Of a stretch of DNA of 64,000 nt, positions 56,911 through 64,000 are shown in pieces. The notes under the pieces were generated by a model. That model was not told the origin of the DNA. It saw only the letters and a list, made by a program, of their open reading frames with translations, and made no database searches. The stretch's first letter is position 1. Every line of letters begins with the position of its first letter. The translations under genes were made by a program, and so were the position numbers. Source of the DNA: Capnocytophaga sputigena (GTDB lineage: Bacteria > Bacteroidota > Bacteroidia > Flavobacteriales > Flavobacteriaceae); contig NZ_UAVP01000003.1 of assembly GCF_900446695.1 (NCBI RefSeq), positions 310,001 to 374,000 on the forward strand, read 5' to 3'.

Positions 56911-56956
56911 AAAAACTGTTCTAAAAGGTTGAGAAATACCTTTCAGAACAGTTTTT
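56911..56956 (-). terminator. Terminator downstream of the OmpA gene
   Basis: AAAAACTGTTCT (56911-56922) and AGAACAGTTTTT (56945-56956) form a stem that continues with AAAGG/CCTTT after one mismatch; loop about 10 nt. Confidence 0.85.
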
Positions 56957-56981
56957 ATTATAAGATTTTGAAGAAGTTTTT

Positions 56982-58181
56982 CTACTTCAATTCAAAAGTA
57001 GCTTTTCTAGCTAATTGACGAGCTTTTGGAGAATTTTTATCTACGCTATTATCTACTCCTTTGCCTTGAGCTGTGATGCGATTAGCATCGATACCTGCTT
57101 TTACAAGCAAGTTTTTCACAGCATCGGCGCGTTTTTGAGAAAGGGTAGTGTTGTAGTTAGTACCACCTAACTCATCAGCATAACCATTTACGGTGATGTG
57201 AGCATTAGGATTTTCTTTCATATACTTACCTACGAAGTCAATAGACCAAGAAGATGAAACTTGAGGTTCTGATGAATTGAAATCGAAGTAAGCACTGATA
57301 TATCCTTTTCTAATAAGGTCGGCAGCTACATCGCCAGAGGCTACATCGCTATCGTTAGCTACTGCATTACCTGCTTTAGCTTGATAGTTGTCGTTTAGGT
57401 AGCTTTCAATCTCATCGGGAATGCGGTTACCATTAGCGTCATTCATTCTGTTTTGTTTGTTAGCTACTTCGCCTTTCAAATCGGCTACGTTGCTTTCTAG
57501 AGCAGCGATGCGTTGAGCTACATCCTCTTCTTGTTCGCGCATATCGGCGCCTGCCCAATCGGCGTGTTTGCCTTGTTTACCTATAGCGATATTCAAACCA
57601 GCAGTGAGGGTGAAGTGATTTCCTTGGAAACCTTTTTGACCATTAGCAGATTTGGTATCATAAGTAAGTTGTTGCTTGCTATTGATGTACATAGAGCCAT
57701 CTAACAAGAAAGCGATACGATTAGAGATTCTCAATTGAGGTGTAAGACCAATAGTAAGGAATGCTATTTTATCGGCTTTAGAGATTGCGTCACTTTTTAG
57801 TTGAGAGTATCCTAAACCAGCGTGCAATAACAATCCTAAATCACTTGTCCATTCTTCAAAACTCAACACGCGGGCTAAATTAGCAACTCCTTGTAAATTT
57901 ACATTCCAAATATTGGATTCGAAAGCAGGGCTATCATCATCATTTTTAAATACATCATAACCACCAGCCAAACGAATACCAAATTTATTGTTTGCCATAT
58001 AGCGAACCCCTACATTAGCACTCCAGAGGTTTGGAGTACTTGTGCCATAACCAGCGGTGAAAGGAGTAGTGGCTTTGTTCACACCTCCGTTTACATCTAC
58101 AGACCATCGGTTATAATCTACTTGTTGAGCTTGTACACCTAAAAAGGCTAATGAAGCTAAAGCGAGAATACTTTTTTTCAT
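56982..58181 (-). CDS. OmpA family outer membrane protein
   Basis: Outer membrane protein of 399 residues. Signal peptide MKKSILALASLAFLGVQAQ. An eight-stranded-type beta-barrel covers about 20-215 (WSVDVNGGVNKATTPF start). A linker (GEVANKQNRMNDANGNRIPDEI) with a thrombospondin type 3-like NDANGNRIPDEIE segment leads to the OmpA C-terminal peptidoglycan-binding domain: AYFDFNSSEPQVSS, ITVNGYADELGGTNYNTTLSQKRADAVKNLL (in parts). It probably anchors the outer membrane to the cell wall. A -7 box TACCTTTG lies at 58223-58230, minus strand. Confidence 0.94.
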   Translation of the reverse strand: MKKSILALASLAFLGVQAQQVDYNRWSVDVNGGVNKATTPFTAGYGTSTPNLWSANVGVRYMANNKFGIRLAGGYDVFKNDDDSPAFESNIWNVNLQGVANLARVLSFEEWTSDLGLLLHAGLGYSQLKSDAISKADKIAFLTIGLTPQLRISNRIAFLLDGSMYINSKQQLTYDTKSANGQKGFQGNHFTLTAGLNIAIGKQGKHADWAGADMREQEEDVAQRIAALESNVADLKGEVANKQNRMNDANGNRIPDEIESYLNDNYQAKAGNAVANDSDVASGDVAADLIRKGYISAYFDFNSSEPQVSSSWSIDFVGKYMKENPNAHITVNGYADELGGTNYNTTLSQKRADAVKNLLVKAGIDANRITAQGKGVDNSVDKNSPKARQLARKATFELK

Positions 58182-58222
58182 TCTTTTAATAAGTAAATAA
58201 AATTATACAATAAAAACTGGGG

Positions 58223-58230
58223 CAAAGGTA
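58223..58230 (-). promoter_or_regulatory. Promoter -7 box for OmpA gene
   Basis: CAAAGGTA is TACCTTTG on the minus strand, 42 bp before the OmpA ATG; no clear -33 at 19 bp. Confidence 0.5.
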
Positions 58231-58290
58231 TGATTTAAATTTTAGTTACTCTTTAAAAAGGATGAATATTAACAAAATATTAACATTTTA

Positions 58291-58581
58291 TTAATGTTTA
58301 TCTTTGTGTTTTAAAAGCATTCTTTCCAATGGAGTGATGGCACTATCAATTCCTTCTTCGAAAGTTTTAAATTGTTTTTTCACGACAAGGCTTTCACCTG
58401 GTATATGTACTTTTACTTCCACTATTTTATTTTCTTTAGTGGTGGTATTATCCAACTTCAAATGTACGTCGGCTTCAATGATACGGTCGTAGAAATTATC
58501 TAACTTATCCAATTTTTTTTGGATGAACTCTACTAATTTGTGGTCGACTGTAAAGTCTACTGGGTGTACGTGTACTTTCAT
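58291..58581 (-). CDS. hpf: Ribosome hibernation-promoting factor (HPF/RaiA family, short)
   Basis: Short HPF/YfiA-type protein of 96 residues that binds the 30S subunit in stationary phase. Core: VHPVDFTVDHKLVEFIQKKLDKLDNFYD (in parts), EADVHLKLDNTT, VEVKVHIPGESLVVKKQFKTFEEGIDSA (in parts). No long-form C-terminal dimerisation tail. It starts 30 bp after the Xer recombinase stop, a common Bacteroidota gene order. Confidence 0.94.
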   Translation of the reverse strand: MKVHVHPVDFTVDHKLVEFIQKKLDKLDNFYDRIIEADVHLKLDNTTTKENKIVEVKVHIPGESLVVKKQFKTFEEGIDSAITPLERMLLKHKDKH

Positions 58582-58611
58582 AATGTTTAGAAATTTTAAG
58601 GTTTAACAATT

Positions 58612-59538
58612 CTATTTATTATCATCCTCTTCTTTGCGGTCGGCTCTTGGATGGGCTTTTTTGTACTGTTTTTTGAGTTCTGCTAAACTTGTATTGGTGT
58701 ATACTTGTGTAGAAGCCAAACTGGAATGCCCCAGTAATTCCTTAACAGTATTCAAATCGGCACCATTATCCAACAAATGGCTTGCGAAAGAGTGGCGCAA
58801 TACGTGAGGACTTACGTCTTTCTTGGGTGTAACGGCGCTAAAATACGAATTTATAATTCGATACACAAGGGTAGAATATAGTTTTTTACCATTTTTAACT
58901 AAGAATAAATAGTTTTGGCTTTTTTCGTTTGCTACTTCCTCTCTTAATTTTAAGTATTCTTTAAGCGTTTCTTCTAACTCTGGTATAATGGGGATATAAC
59001 GTTCTTTATCGCCTTTACCTGATACTTTGAGTTGTTTTTGAGCTAAATCGACATCGGATAAGCGGAGATTTGCTAACTCGGAGCGTCGTATTCCTGTAGC
59101 GTATAACATTTCGATTACGGCTCTATCTCTGACTTCATCGAAAGAGCTTTTACTTGAGAAATAAGATAGTACTTTTTCTATTTCAGCTTCAGAAAAAGGT
59201 AACTTTTGCCTTTTTTCTGTTTTCAACAAGAAAATTCCTTTTTCAAACGGGCTCACCTCTATTTGTTTTGTTTTCTTCAAGAAGGTGTAATAAGTTTTCA
59301 AAGCTGATAATTTCCGGTTGATACTTCTAAAGGACATCTCTTGTTGGGATAGTTGTATAATCCACTTTTTGATATCCTCCTGATCTGCTCTTTCTAAAGG
59401 GCATTCCTCTTCCTTATCTTCATACTCACTTTTGATGAATTTCTCAAAAGCCCTTAAATCGTGCTTATAAGCTTCCACCGTATGAATAGAATACTTCATT
59501 TCTATTGAAAGATAAATGATAAAGGCATTGATTGACAT
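58612..59538 (-). CDS. xerC: Tyrosine recombinase XerC family
   Basis: Site-specific tyrosine recombinase of the XerC/XerD type, 308 residues from the ATG at 59538 (MSINAFIIYLSIEMKYSIHT); an upstream in-frame start at 59613 gives an implausible N-terminus. Catalytic residues: Arg in GIRRSELANLRLSD, His and Arg in SPHVLRHSFASHLLDNG, His in LLGHSSLAST and the nucleophilic Tyr in STQVYTNTS. It resolves chromosome dimers at dif; no dif site was recognised in the window. The neighbouring hpf fits the conserved chromosomal context, so an integron or phage integrase is unlikely. Confidence 0.92.
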   Translation of the reverse strand: MSINAFIIYLSIEMKYSIHTVEAYKHDLRAFEKFIKSEYEDKEEECPLERADQEDIKKWIIQLSQQEMSFRSINRKLSALKTYYTFLKKTKQIEVSPFEKGIFLLKTEKRQKLPFSEAEIEKVLSYFSSKSSFDEVRDRAVIEMLYATGIRRSELANLRLSDVDLAQKQLKVSGKGDKERYIPIIPELEETLKEYLKLREEVANEKSQNYLFLVKNGKKLYSTLVYRIINSYFSAVTPKKDVSPHVLRHSFASHLLDNGADLNTVKELLGHSSLASTQVYTNTSLAELKKQYKKAHPRADRKEEDDNK

Positions 59539-59876
59539 AGTTTCATTTTTTTTGTTGATTAAATAAAAAGATATAATCCTAAGCAGAGTAATACTCTTTT
59601 TATCACATAGCAAAATAACTAATTATTCTTGGAACAAAGAGTTAAATAAATGTTAAATTTTCAAATATAAAGTTAAGTATTTTGTTTAACCCTATAAATG
59701 AGATAGTTATATTGCTATTTTTTCATCCTCAATCCCGCAGAATCCTTTTCATTTCTCCTAATTTCTTTAATTTCAGTGAAGATGTTAGTTTTCATAGGCA
59801 AATGTACAAATAATATTTTTATCTACAAAATAAAATTCACTAAAACACCTATTATTATTTTTTAACAAGTATTTTC
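59539..59876. other. Leader and intergenic region between sprE and xerC, with a distal promoter
   Basis: 338 bp without a standard gene. A minus-strand promoter stands at 59799-59829 (next entry). Directly after it an ATG (59795) opens a 26-codon frame to a stop at 59715, MKTNIFTEIKEIRRNE followed by KDSAGLRMKK, which could be a leaderless small peptide or chance. The rest is AT-rich; an interrupted AGAGT/ACTC repeat at 59585-59596 is too weak for a terminator. Confidence 0.35.
59799..59829 (-). promoter_or_regulatory. Consensus promoter 260 bp upstream of xerC
   Basis: Minus strand TTTG (59829-59826), exactly 19 bp, TACATTTG (59806-59799). Transcription would start near 59794, giving xerC a leader of about 250 nt or a separate small RNA. 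Confidence 0.6.
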
Positions 59877-62375
59877 TTATTTATTTAGAAGCCTTTCTTT
59901 TTCTTTACGGATTTGTATCAAACGATAGTTTTCAGTAGGTATAGGATACGCTGAAAGTTTGTGTTTTTCTAAGAAACTTTTGAGTTCATTTACTATACTC
60001 TGTGCTGAATAAGCATCGCGTATTTTATGTATTACCCACCAAGTTTCGTTGGCGTTGTAGATATCGGTGGAGAGAGTGAGAACTTCCGAAATGGCTTTTA
60101 GCTTTTCGGTGAGAGTTTCTTTTAATTTTTCACGCATTTCGGGGGTTGTGCCTGTAATCACTACCTTCCATAAAGTAGCTTTATCATCGGAGATATATTC
60201 CTCATTAGCAACATCCTTCAGTTCTTCCAACAAATTTTTTGCTTCTTCACTTTCGGCAGTAGCAGGATAGTTAGTTGCTATCTGTTGCAACTGAGCCTGA
60301 TAAGGAGCTAATCCTTCTAAGCGAGCTGTAGTTTTAGCCTGCAAAAGAGCTATTGCAGGAGCTGCTGCCGTTTCACGATACTGCAATCCTTCTTCTTGCA
60401 ATCGGCGAGCGGTTTCTATAAATTCACCTCTATTATACTGAGCGGTAAGGCTATCCACAAACACTTGAGCAATTTTGTTGCGTTCGTGCTGGGTAGTTTC
60501 TCCTCCTTGCAAAAGTTTTGCATAATCGGTATTAGGATAATTCGCTAACAGACGACTTTTTGTAGTTTCAGCTTTAGAATTGTGAGTATCAGTATAGTTT
60601 TTTTGCAATTCGTAGAGAGCTGCAGCTTCAATTTCAGGGGTAGGATTGCTAGCAAGCACACGCTCCAAACGCTGAATAGCTAATTCATTCTCTTTGAACT
60701 TAGCTCGATAGAGGACACCTAATTGGTAGAGCGCCTCGTTGCGATTGGCTGCCAATTGGTTGATTTCAGTTTCTGTTTTAGGGAGTTTAGCCAGATAGCT
60801 ATCAGGGGTTTCTACTTGCTTTTCTACAGTTTTTGTCACAGTTGTTGAGGCTGTAACATCGGCTACTACCCCACTCCCCACTGATGACCAGCGCCAATTA
60901 TCTTCTAACTTTCTATCACCCCAATACTGTTCAAACTGCTGTTTGCCATAAGCTACACTCATAGGGTTGTAGAAATAGAATTTACCGCCTTTTTCTGGAG
61001 CAACATCAGGAGTAGAAAATCCCATACCTGTATTTTTAACTTTGCTTGTTTGCTCTTTTTGAGTGCGCAATGCTGCTATTTGCTGCATAGAGTCGATATG
61101 CTTTTGGTAATAGGCACGGCGTTCAGTTTCGGGCATACGTACTACTTTTAGCACACTGTCATTCTTTCTTACAACGTACTCTAATTCAGCTATTTTAGCT
61201 AAATTATCTCTTTTTCGGCGCACATATAAATGTTCAAAAGTGTTTTCGGGGATATAAGTAAGGGTGCTATCCAAATGTTGATAAGCCCCTATGTAGTCTT
61301 TTTGATCAAAAAATAGTTCAGAAAGACGTGTATGAGCTTTTGCTTTTAGCGGATTATTCTCTTTATTATTATGCAAAGACTGGCGATAGTAATCGGTAGC
61401 GACTTTTTTCTGGTCGTTCTTCAACAATTCGGCGTGAGTGTAGTAGAGCACATCAAGGTAGTTTTTGTGTTCATAACGATTTTCGAGTTTACGCAAATAG
61501 GCTAAAAACTCTGCTTTTTCTTCGGGAGTGAAAGTTTTGTTACGTGCTTTACCTGCTTGAGCTTCTACCCATAATTTACGCGGAATTTTCCAATTCTGTT
61601 TTACAACTTTCTCAAAAGCTACCTCAGCTGAATCTTTTTGATGTTGTTTTTCATAGAGTTGTGCAGCGATGAAATAGTAGCGACCACGCAATGCTTTGTT
61701 ACGTGTGTATTTACCTGCATTATAGAGAGCATCGGCAGCTTGAGGGTATTGCTCTTGATTGATATAAGCCTGCCCTAAAGTAGCATAAGCCTCTGCCCTA
61801 TCATTGCGACGCAATTTAGGATTTTCTTTTAGAAACTCGGTGAGTTTTTCAATCGCTATTTTGTCTTTACCAAGACGAAGATTAGTTTTTTGTGCCCATA
61901 CAGCAGCTTCGGGAATACGTTCACTTTTACCATAATTGGTAAGCAAGTGATTGAATGCCTCTAAAGCAGGGAAGAAACGCTCGTCGTAATAACGCGCTTT
62001 TCCCAAAAGCATATAAGCATCGTCTATCTTATAGTTGCGTTGCACTCCTTTGAAGACCATAGAGTGACGCTGGATAGTTTTAATTGCTTTATCTTCAGCA
62101 CGCTCGAAATTAGGATTTCCCATACCATCTAACTGTACCTTACCACTAAGCCCAATAGGTTCCACTGGCAAGACTTCACTAAAGTTATCTTGGTATTTTT
62201 CGCGTAGTTCGTTAAGCCCTTTAGCATACGCCTCCTCACCATTGAAAAGCACATTGTACTTAGTAACTATAGGCTGCATTTGGCGGTTGTAGTAGGTGTT
62301 AGCATTAGGGGTACAAGCTATTACAAGCCCTATAAAAACCCCTACAAAGGTGCTATATAATAAGATTTTTTTCAT
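59877..62375 (-). CDS. sprE: T9SS/gliding lipoprotein SprE (PorW)
   Basis: Large TPR lipoprotein of 832 residues from the ATG at 62375 (MKKILLYSTFVGVFIGLVIACTP, lipid Cys near 21; an ATG 22 codons upstream precedes a poor leader). The region after the Cys, YNVLFNGEEAYAKGLNEL and EKYQDNFSEVLPVEPI, matches SprE of gliding Flavobacteria and PorW of Porphyromonas, which are needed for type IX secretion. TPR-like helices run from about 100 to 400 and again in the C-terminal half. The function is outer-membrane-linked T9SS assembly; the other T9SS genes lie elsewhere. Confidence 0.85.
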   Translation of the reverse strand: MKKILLYSTFVGVFIGLVIACTPNANTYYNRQMQPIVTKYNVLFNGEEAYAKGLNELREKYQDNFSEVLPVEPIGLSGKVQLDGMGNPNFERAEDKAIKTIQRHSMVFKGVQRNYKIDDAYMLLGKARYYDERFFPALEAFNHLLTNYGKSERIPEAAVWAQKTNLRLGKDKIAIEKLTEFLKENPKLRRNDRAEAYATLGQAYINQEQYPQAADALYNAGKYTRNKALRGRYYFIAAQLYEKQHQKDSAEVAFEKVVKQNWKIPRKLWVEAQAGKARNKTFTPEEKAEFLAYLRKLENRYEHKNYLDVLYYTHAELLKNDQKKVATDYYRQSLHNNKENNPLKAKAHTRLSELFFDQKDYIGAYQHLDSTLTYIPENTFEHLYVRRKRDNLAKIAELEYVVRKNDSVLKVVRMPETERRAYYQKHIDSMQQIAALRTQKEQTSKVKNTGMGFSTPDVAPEKGGKFYFYNPMSVAYGKQQFEQYWGDRKLEDNWRWSSVGSGVVADVTASTTVTKTVEKQVETPDSYLAKLPKTETEINQLAANRNEALYQLGVLYRAKFKENELAIQRLERVLASNPTPEIEAAALYELQKNYTDTHNSKAETTKSRLLANYPNTDYAKLLQGGETTQHERNKIAQVFVDSLTAQYNRGEFIETARRLQEEGLQYRETAAAPAIALLQAKTTARLEGLAPYQAQLQQIATNYPATAESEEAKNLLEELKDVANEEYISDDKATLWKVVITGTTPEMREKLKETLTEKLKAISEVLTLSTDIYNANETWWVIHKIRDAYSAQSIVNELKSFLEKHKLSAYPIPTENYRLIQIRKEKERLLNK

Positions 62376-62874
62376 TATATTTAGTGCTGTAAGAATGGGC
62401 GAAGATACTACTTTTTTTGTAAAGTATGAAATCTTTAACACTAATTTAACGTGAATTTAATATCAGGAATATCATAAGATAAACTTTCTAAAGTCTCCCA
62501 CGAATTTCACGAATTTACACAAAATCACAACTATATACCCCCCTATGTTACATTATCTCACAAATTTTCTCCTGACGGTGAATTATTTATGAGTATATAG
62601 TAATACATTGTTATAAATCAATACTTTATTATATCAAATCAAGATTAAAATAAGAAAGAAAAGACCTCTAAACAGAGGAAAAACCAATTAAGTCTCTGAA
62701 AAAGTAACAGACGGTATCCTCGGTTTTGCAAGCTTTGTTTAGAGTGAGTCACAACTCTGTCTTGTCTTTCTTCCCAATAATGAATACAATGGAGTCATTC
62801 CCTTTCGTTATTCCGCAATACCTTATTTTGTGAGGGGAAGACGGTTTATATAAATAAGTGGCGGTTTGTTGTTT
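62376..62874. other. Intergenic stretch without a supported gene
   Basis: About 500 bp between sprE and the next exported protein. It holds a repeat copy at 62488-62524, a small CCTCT/AGAGG hairpin near 62667-62680, and short frames only (the longest plus-strand piece near 62780 is 17 codons). No tRNA, known ncRNA or terminator could be recognised. It may be decayed coding DNA. Confidence 0.4.
62488..62524. repeat. Second copy of the CCCACGAATTTCACGAATT repeat
   Basis: CTCCCACGAATTTCACGAA followed by TTTACACAAAAT; about four fifths of the bases match the copy at 16527-16563. It contains CACGAATTT as a direct repeat spaced ten bases apart. Confidence 0.55.
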
Positions 62875-63366
62875 CTAAATCTCCTCCCATAGGATAAAGA
62901 AATTCATATACAGTTCCTTAGCAGAAAGTTTAGGATACAGATAACGAATGAGCTTTTTAGTAAGTTTCCCTTTGCTCATCCCTGCAAAAATAAGTTCATC
63001 ACCCTTATACATTGTTAGTTGCTTGGTTGCTGTTGAAAAATGTATAGTAAGCACTTCTTTTCCGTTTGCATAGAATAGGAAACTACTCACTACATCATTT
63101 AGCAAAGGATATTCTTCTTTATACCCTCTTTTATTCCTTAATATCCTTAGCAAATGGTTTCCCTCTGATAGTGGAAGGCATTTTCTTCTCTCTGTGATAT
63201 GTTCTTCTTCAGGAGCTTCAGGCCACGAAGTTTCTTTTGTCCAGCCCGTACGATGTACAACTACAAGACTATCTATTTTTCCCTGATAGAGCTTGCTAAA
63301 ATCCATTGCTTTAGGATATTGCGCTAATGCGAGACAAGGGAGGAGGAGGAAAAATAAACGGAACAT
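62875..63366 (-). CDS. Exported hypothetical protein, 163 residues
   Basis: Unrecognised secreted protein. Signal peptide MFRLFFLLLPCLALAQ, then beta-rich sequence with charged patches (KIDSLVVVHRTGWTKETSW, EEHITERRKCLPLSEG, SSFLFYANGKEVLTIHF). The Cys in KCLP is the only one after the signal. No neighbour shares an obvious operon: sprE is about 430 bp away and the HEPN gene ends 156 bp upstream on the same strand. Confidence 0.6.
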   Translation of the reverse strand: MFRLFFLLLPCLALAQYPKAMDFSKLYQGKIDSLVVVHRTGWTKETSWPEAPEEEHITERRKCLPLSEGNHLLRILRNKRGYKEEYPLLNDVVSSFLFYANGKEVLTIHFSTATKQLTMYKGDELIFAGMSKGKLTKKLIRYLYPKLSAKELYMNFFILWEEI

Positions 63367-63522
63367 AGTTAAAGGTAGAAGAGTTGTTTGAATGTGAATA
63401 AATTCAAAAAATTTCTCTAATAGAAAAATTACATAATAGGTATTTTATTCTATTTTTTATTTGCAAATATTTAAGTGTAGAATAATTAATTTCTATGGTT
63501 TAAAAACATCCTAATTTTTGGT

Positions 63523-64000
63523 TTATATTTTATATTTTTCACTTTTAATGTATTCTTCTACAGAGTCAAGGAAATGAGTTAAATGTTCAATAGTAAAATC
63601 TTTATAATTTTTTAATCCTAAAATATTATCTATCTCATTATACGTAATTTCTCTTCCTATTTCAGAAAAAGACTTTTTGCCATGAACTAAGGAATTTCTA
63701 TATTCTTTTATTTTTTGTAGACATTTACCATGTTTATCCTCATTGTAATAATGTTTTGTAGAAAAGTCAATTCCTAAATCATTTGAGACCTTTCGTATCT
63801 TATTAGCATCAAGACTTCCTCCATATTCAATCCTATTAATTATTTCAATAGGTATATTATTTATTATTTCATCTACTATTTGATGAAATCTCTTAAATAG
63901 TCTTTTTTCTGTAATAGTTTCATCATATTTATATTTATGTTTAGACCAATATAGTCTAATTTTTTCACTAATATCTGTATATGAAAGATTTTGTTGCTTT
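63523..64000 (-). CDS. HEPN-domain nuclease, MAE_28990/MAE_18760-like (N-terminus cut by window)
   Basis: Minus-strand frame open from the right edge to a TAA at 63523; 158 codons visible. C-terminal HEPN signature is RNSLVHGKKSFSEIGRE, i.e. Arg-x4-His (R, then NSLV, then H), the RNase catalytic pair of HEPN toxins. Upstream segments LSYTDISEKIRLYWSKHK and IEIINRIEYGGSLDANKIRK suit the MAE_28990/MAE_18760 family, often found in defence islands. The A+T richness is higher than in flanking genes. The N-terminus and any partner (antitoxin) lie beyond the window. Confidence 0.7.
   Translation of the reverse strand, partial: KQQNLSYTDISEKIRLYWSKHKYKYDETITEKRLFKRFHQIVDEIINNIPIEIINRIEYGGSLDANKIRKVSNDLGIDFSTKHYYNEDKHGKCLQKIKEYRNSLVHGKKSFSEIGREITYNEIDNILGLKNYKDFTIEHLTHFLDSVEEYIKSEKYKI

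Noticed and set aside
58612-59538. Mobile-element integrase
   Set aside because: The tyrosine recombinase sits beside hpf and has the Xer-type motifs; no att repeats, cargo genes or integron structure lie next to it.

Overview
The window looks like chromosomal DNA from a member of the Flavobacteriaceae, most probably a Capnocytophaga-like oral or commensal species. The evidence is the low G+C content, promoters of the Bacteroidota type (TTTG, 19 bp, TAnnTTTG), a T9SS/gliding lipoprotein of the SprE/PorW family, type B L31, DUF4295 next to L33 and L28, DUF4290, and a two-gene locus that fits synthesis of the sulfonolipid capnine. Genus and species are inference; no rRNA or tRNA is present in the window.

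Layout. 1-2726: the 5' part of a secreted GH2 beta-galactosidase, cut by the window edge. 2950-7070: quinol-dependent nitric oxide reductase, a TlpA-like thiol-disulfide lipoprotein and a small unknown gene. 7121-14407: the Na+-translocating NADH:quinone reductase operon nqrABCDEF, with a ClbS/DfsB-type gene and a SUFU-domain gene inserted between nqrA and nqrB. 14596-16274: ftsY, then DUF4295-rpmG-rpmB. 16790-18898: an AT-rich three-gene CBASS anti-phage island (CD-NTase, stand-alone E2-like protein, four-TM effector). 18985-23716: dnaK and clpB, both preceded by a shared palindrome plus a sigma54-like -24/-12 element.

23945-31241: membrane protein, TolC-like protein, DUF2271 and ankyrin exported proteins, PAS protein, YajC, NusB and HU. 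31316-37824: DUF1444, zinc-less sirtuin, pyrF, GNAT, queH, a TruB protein fused to a membrane anchor and TonB-like domain, and a glutaminyl cyclase lipoprotein. 37821-45495: SbcC, L31, DUF493, DUF4290, MurA (with Asp at the fosfomycin-target Cys position) and a MalY-type aminotransferase. 45541-49712: TonB-dependent receptor, DMT permease, DgkA and a dolichol-phosphate-mannose-synthase-like GT2. 49833-52142: the cysteate-synthase-like and alpha-oxoamine-synthase pair. 52211-59538: unknown genes, nucleoside phosphorylase, hybrid sensor kinase with Hpt, OmpA porin, HPF and a Xer recombinase. 59877-62375: SprE/PorW. 62875-64000: an exported unknown and a partial HEPN nuclease at the right edge.

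Together the genes describe a microaerophilic or anaerobic respiratory cell (Na+ pumping, NO detoxification) with a sulfonolipid-rich envelope and gliding/T9SS machinery. The strongest candidates for unusual biology are the E2-only CBASS with a non-terminal CD-NTase glycine, the TruB-membrane-TonB-like fusion, the two-gene insertion in the nqr operon, and the shared heat-shock promoter architecture.
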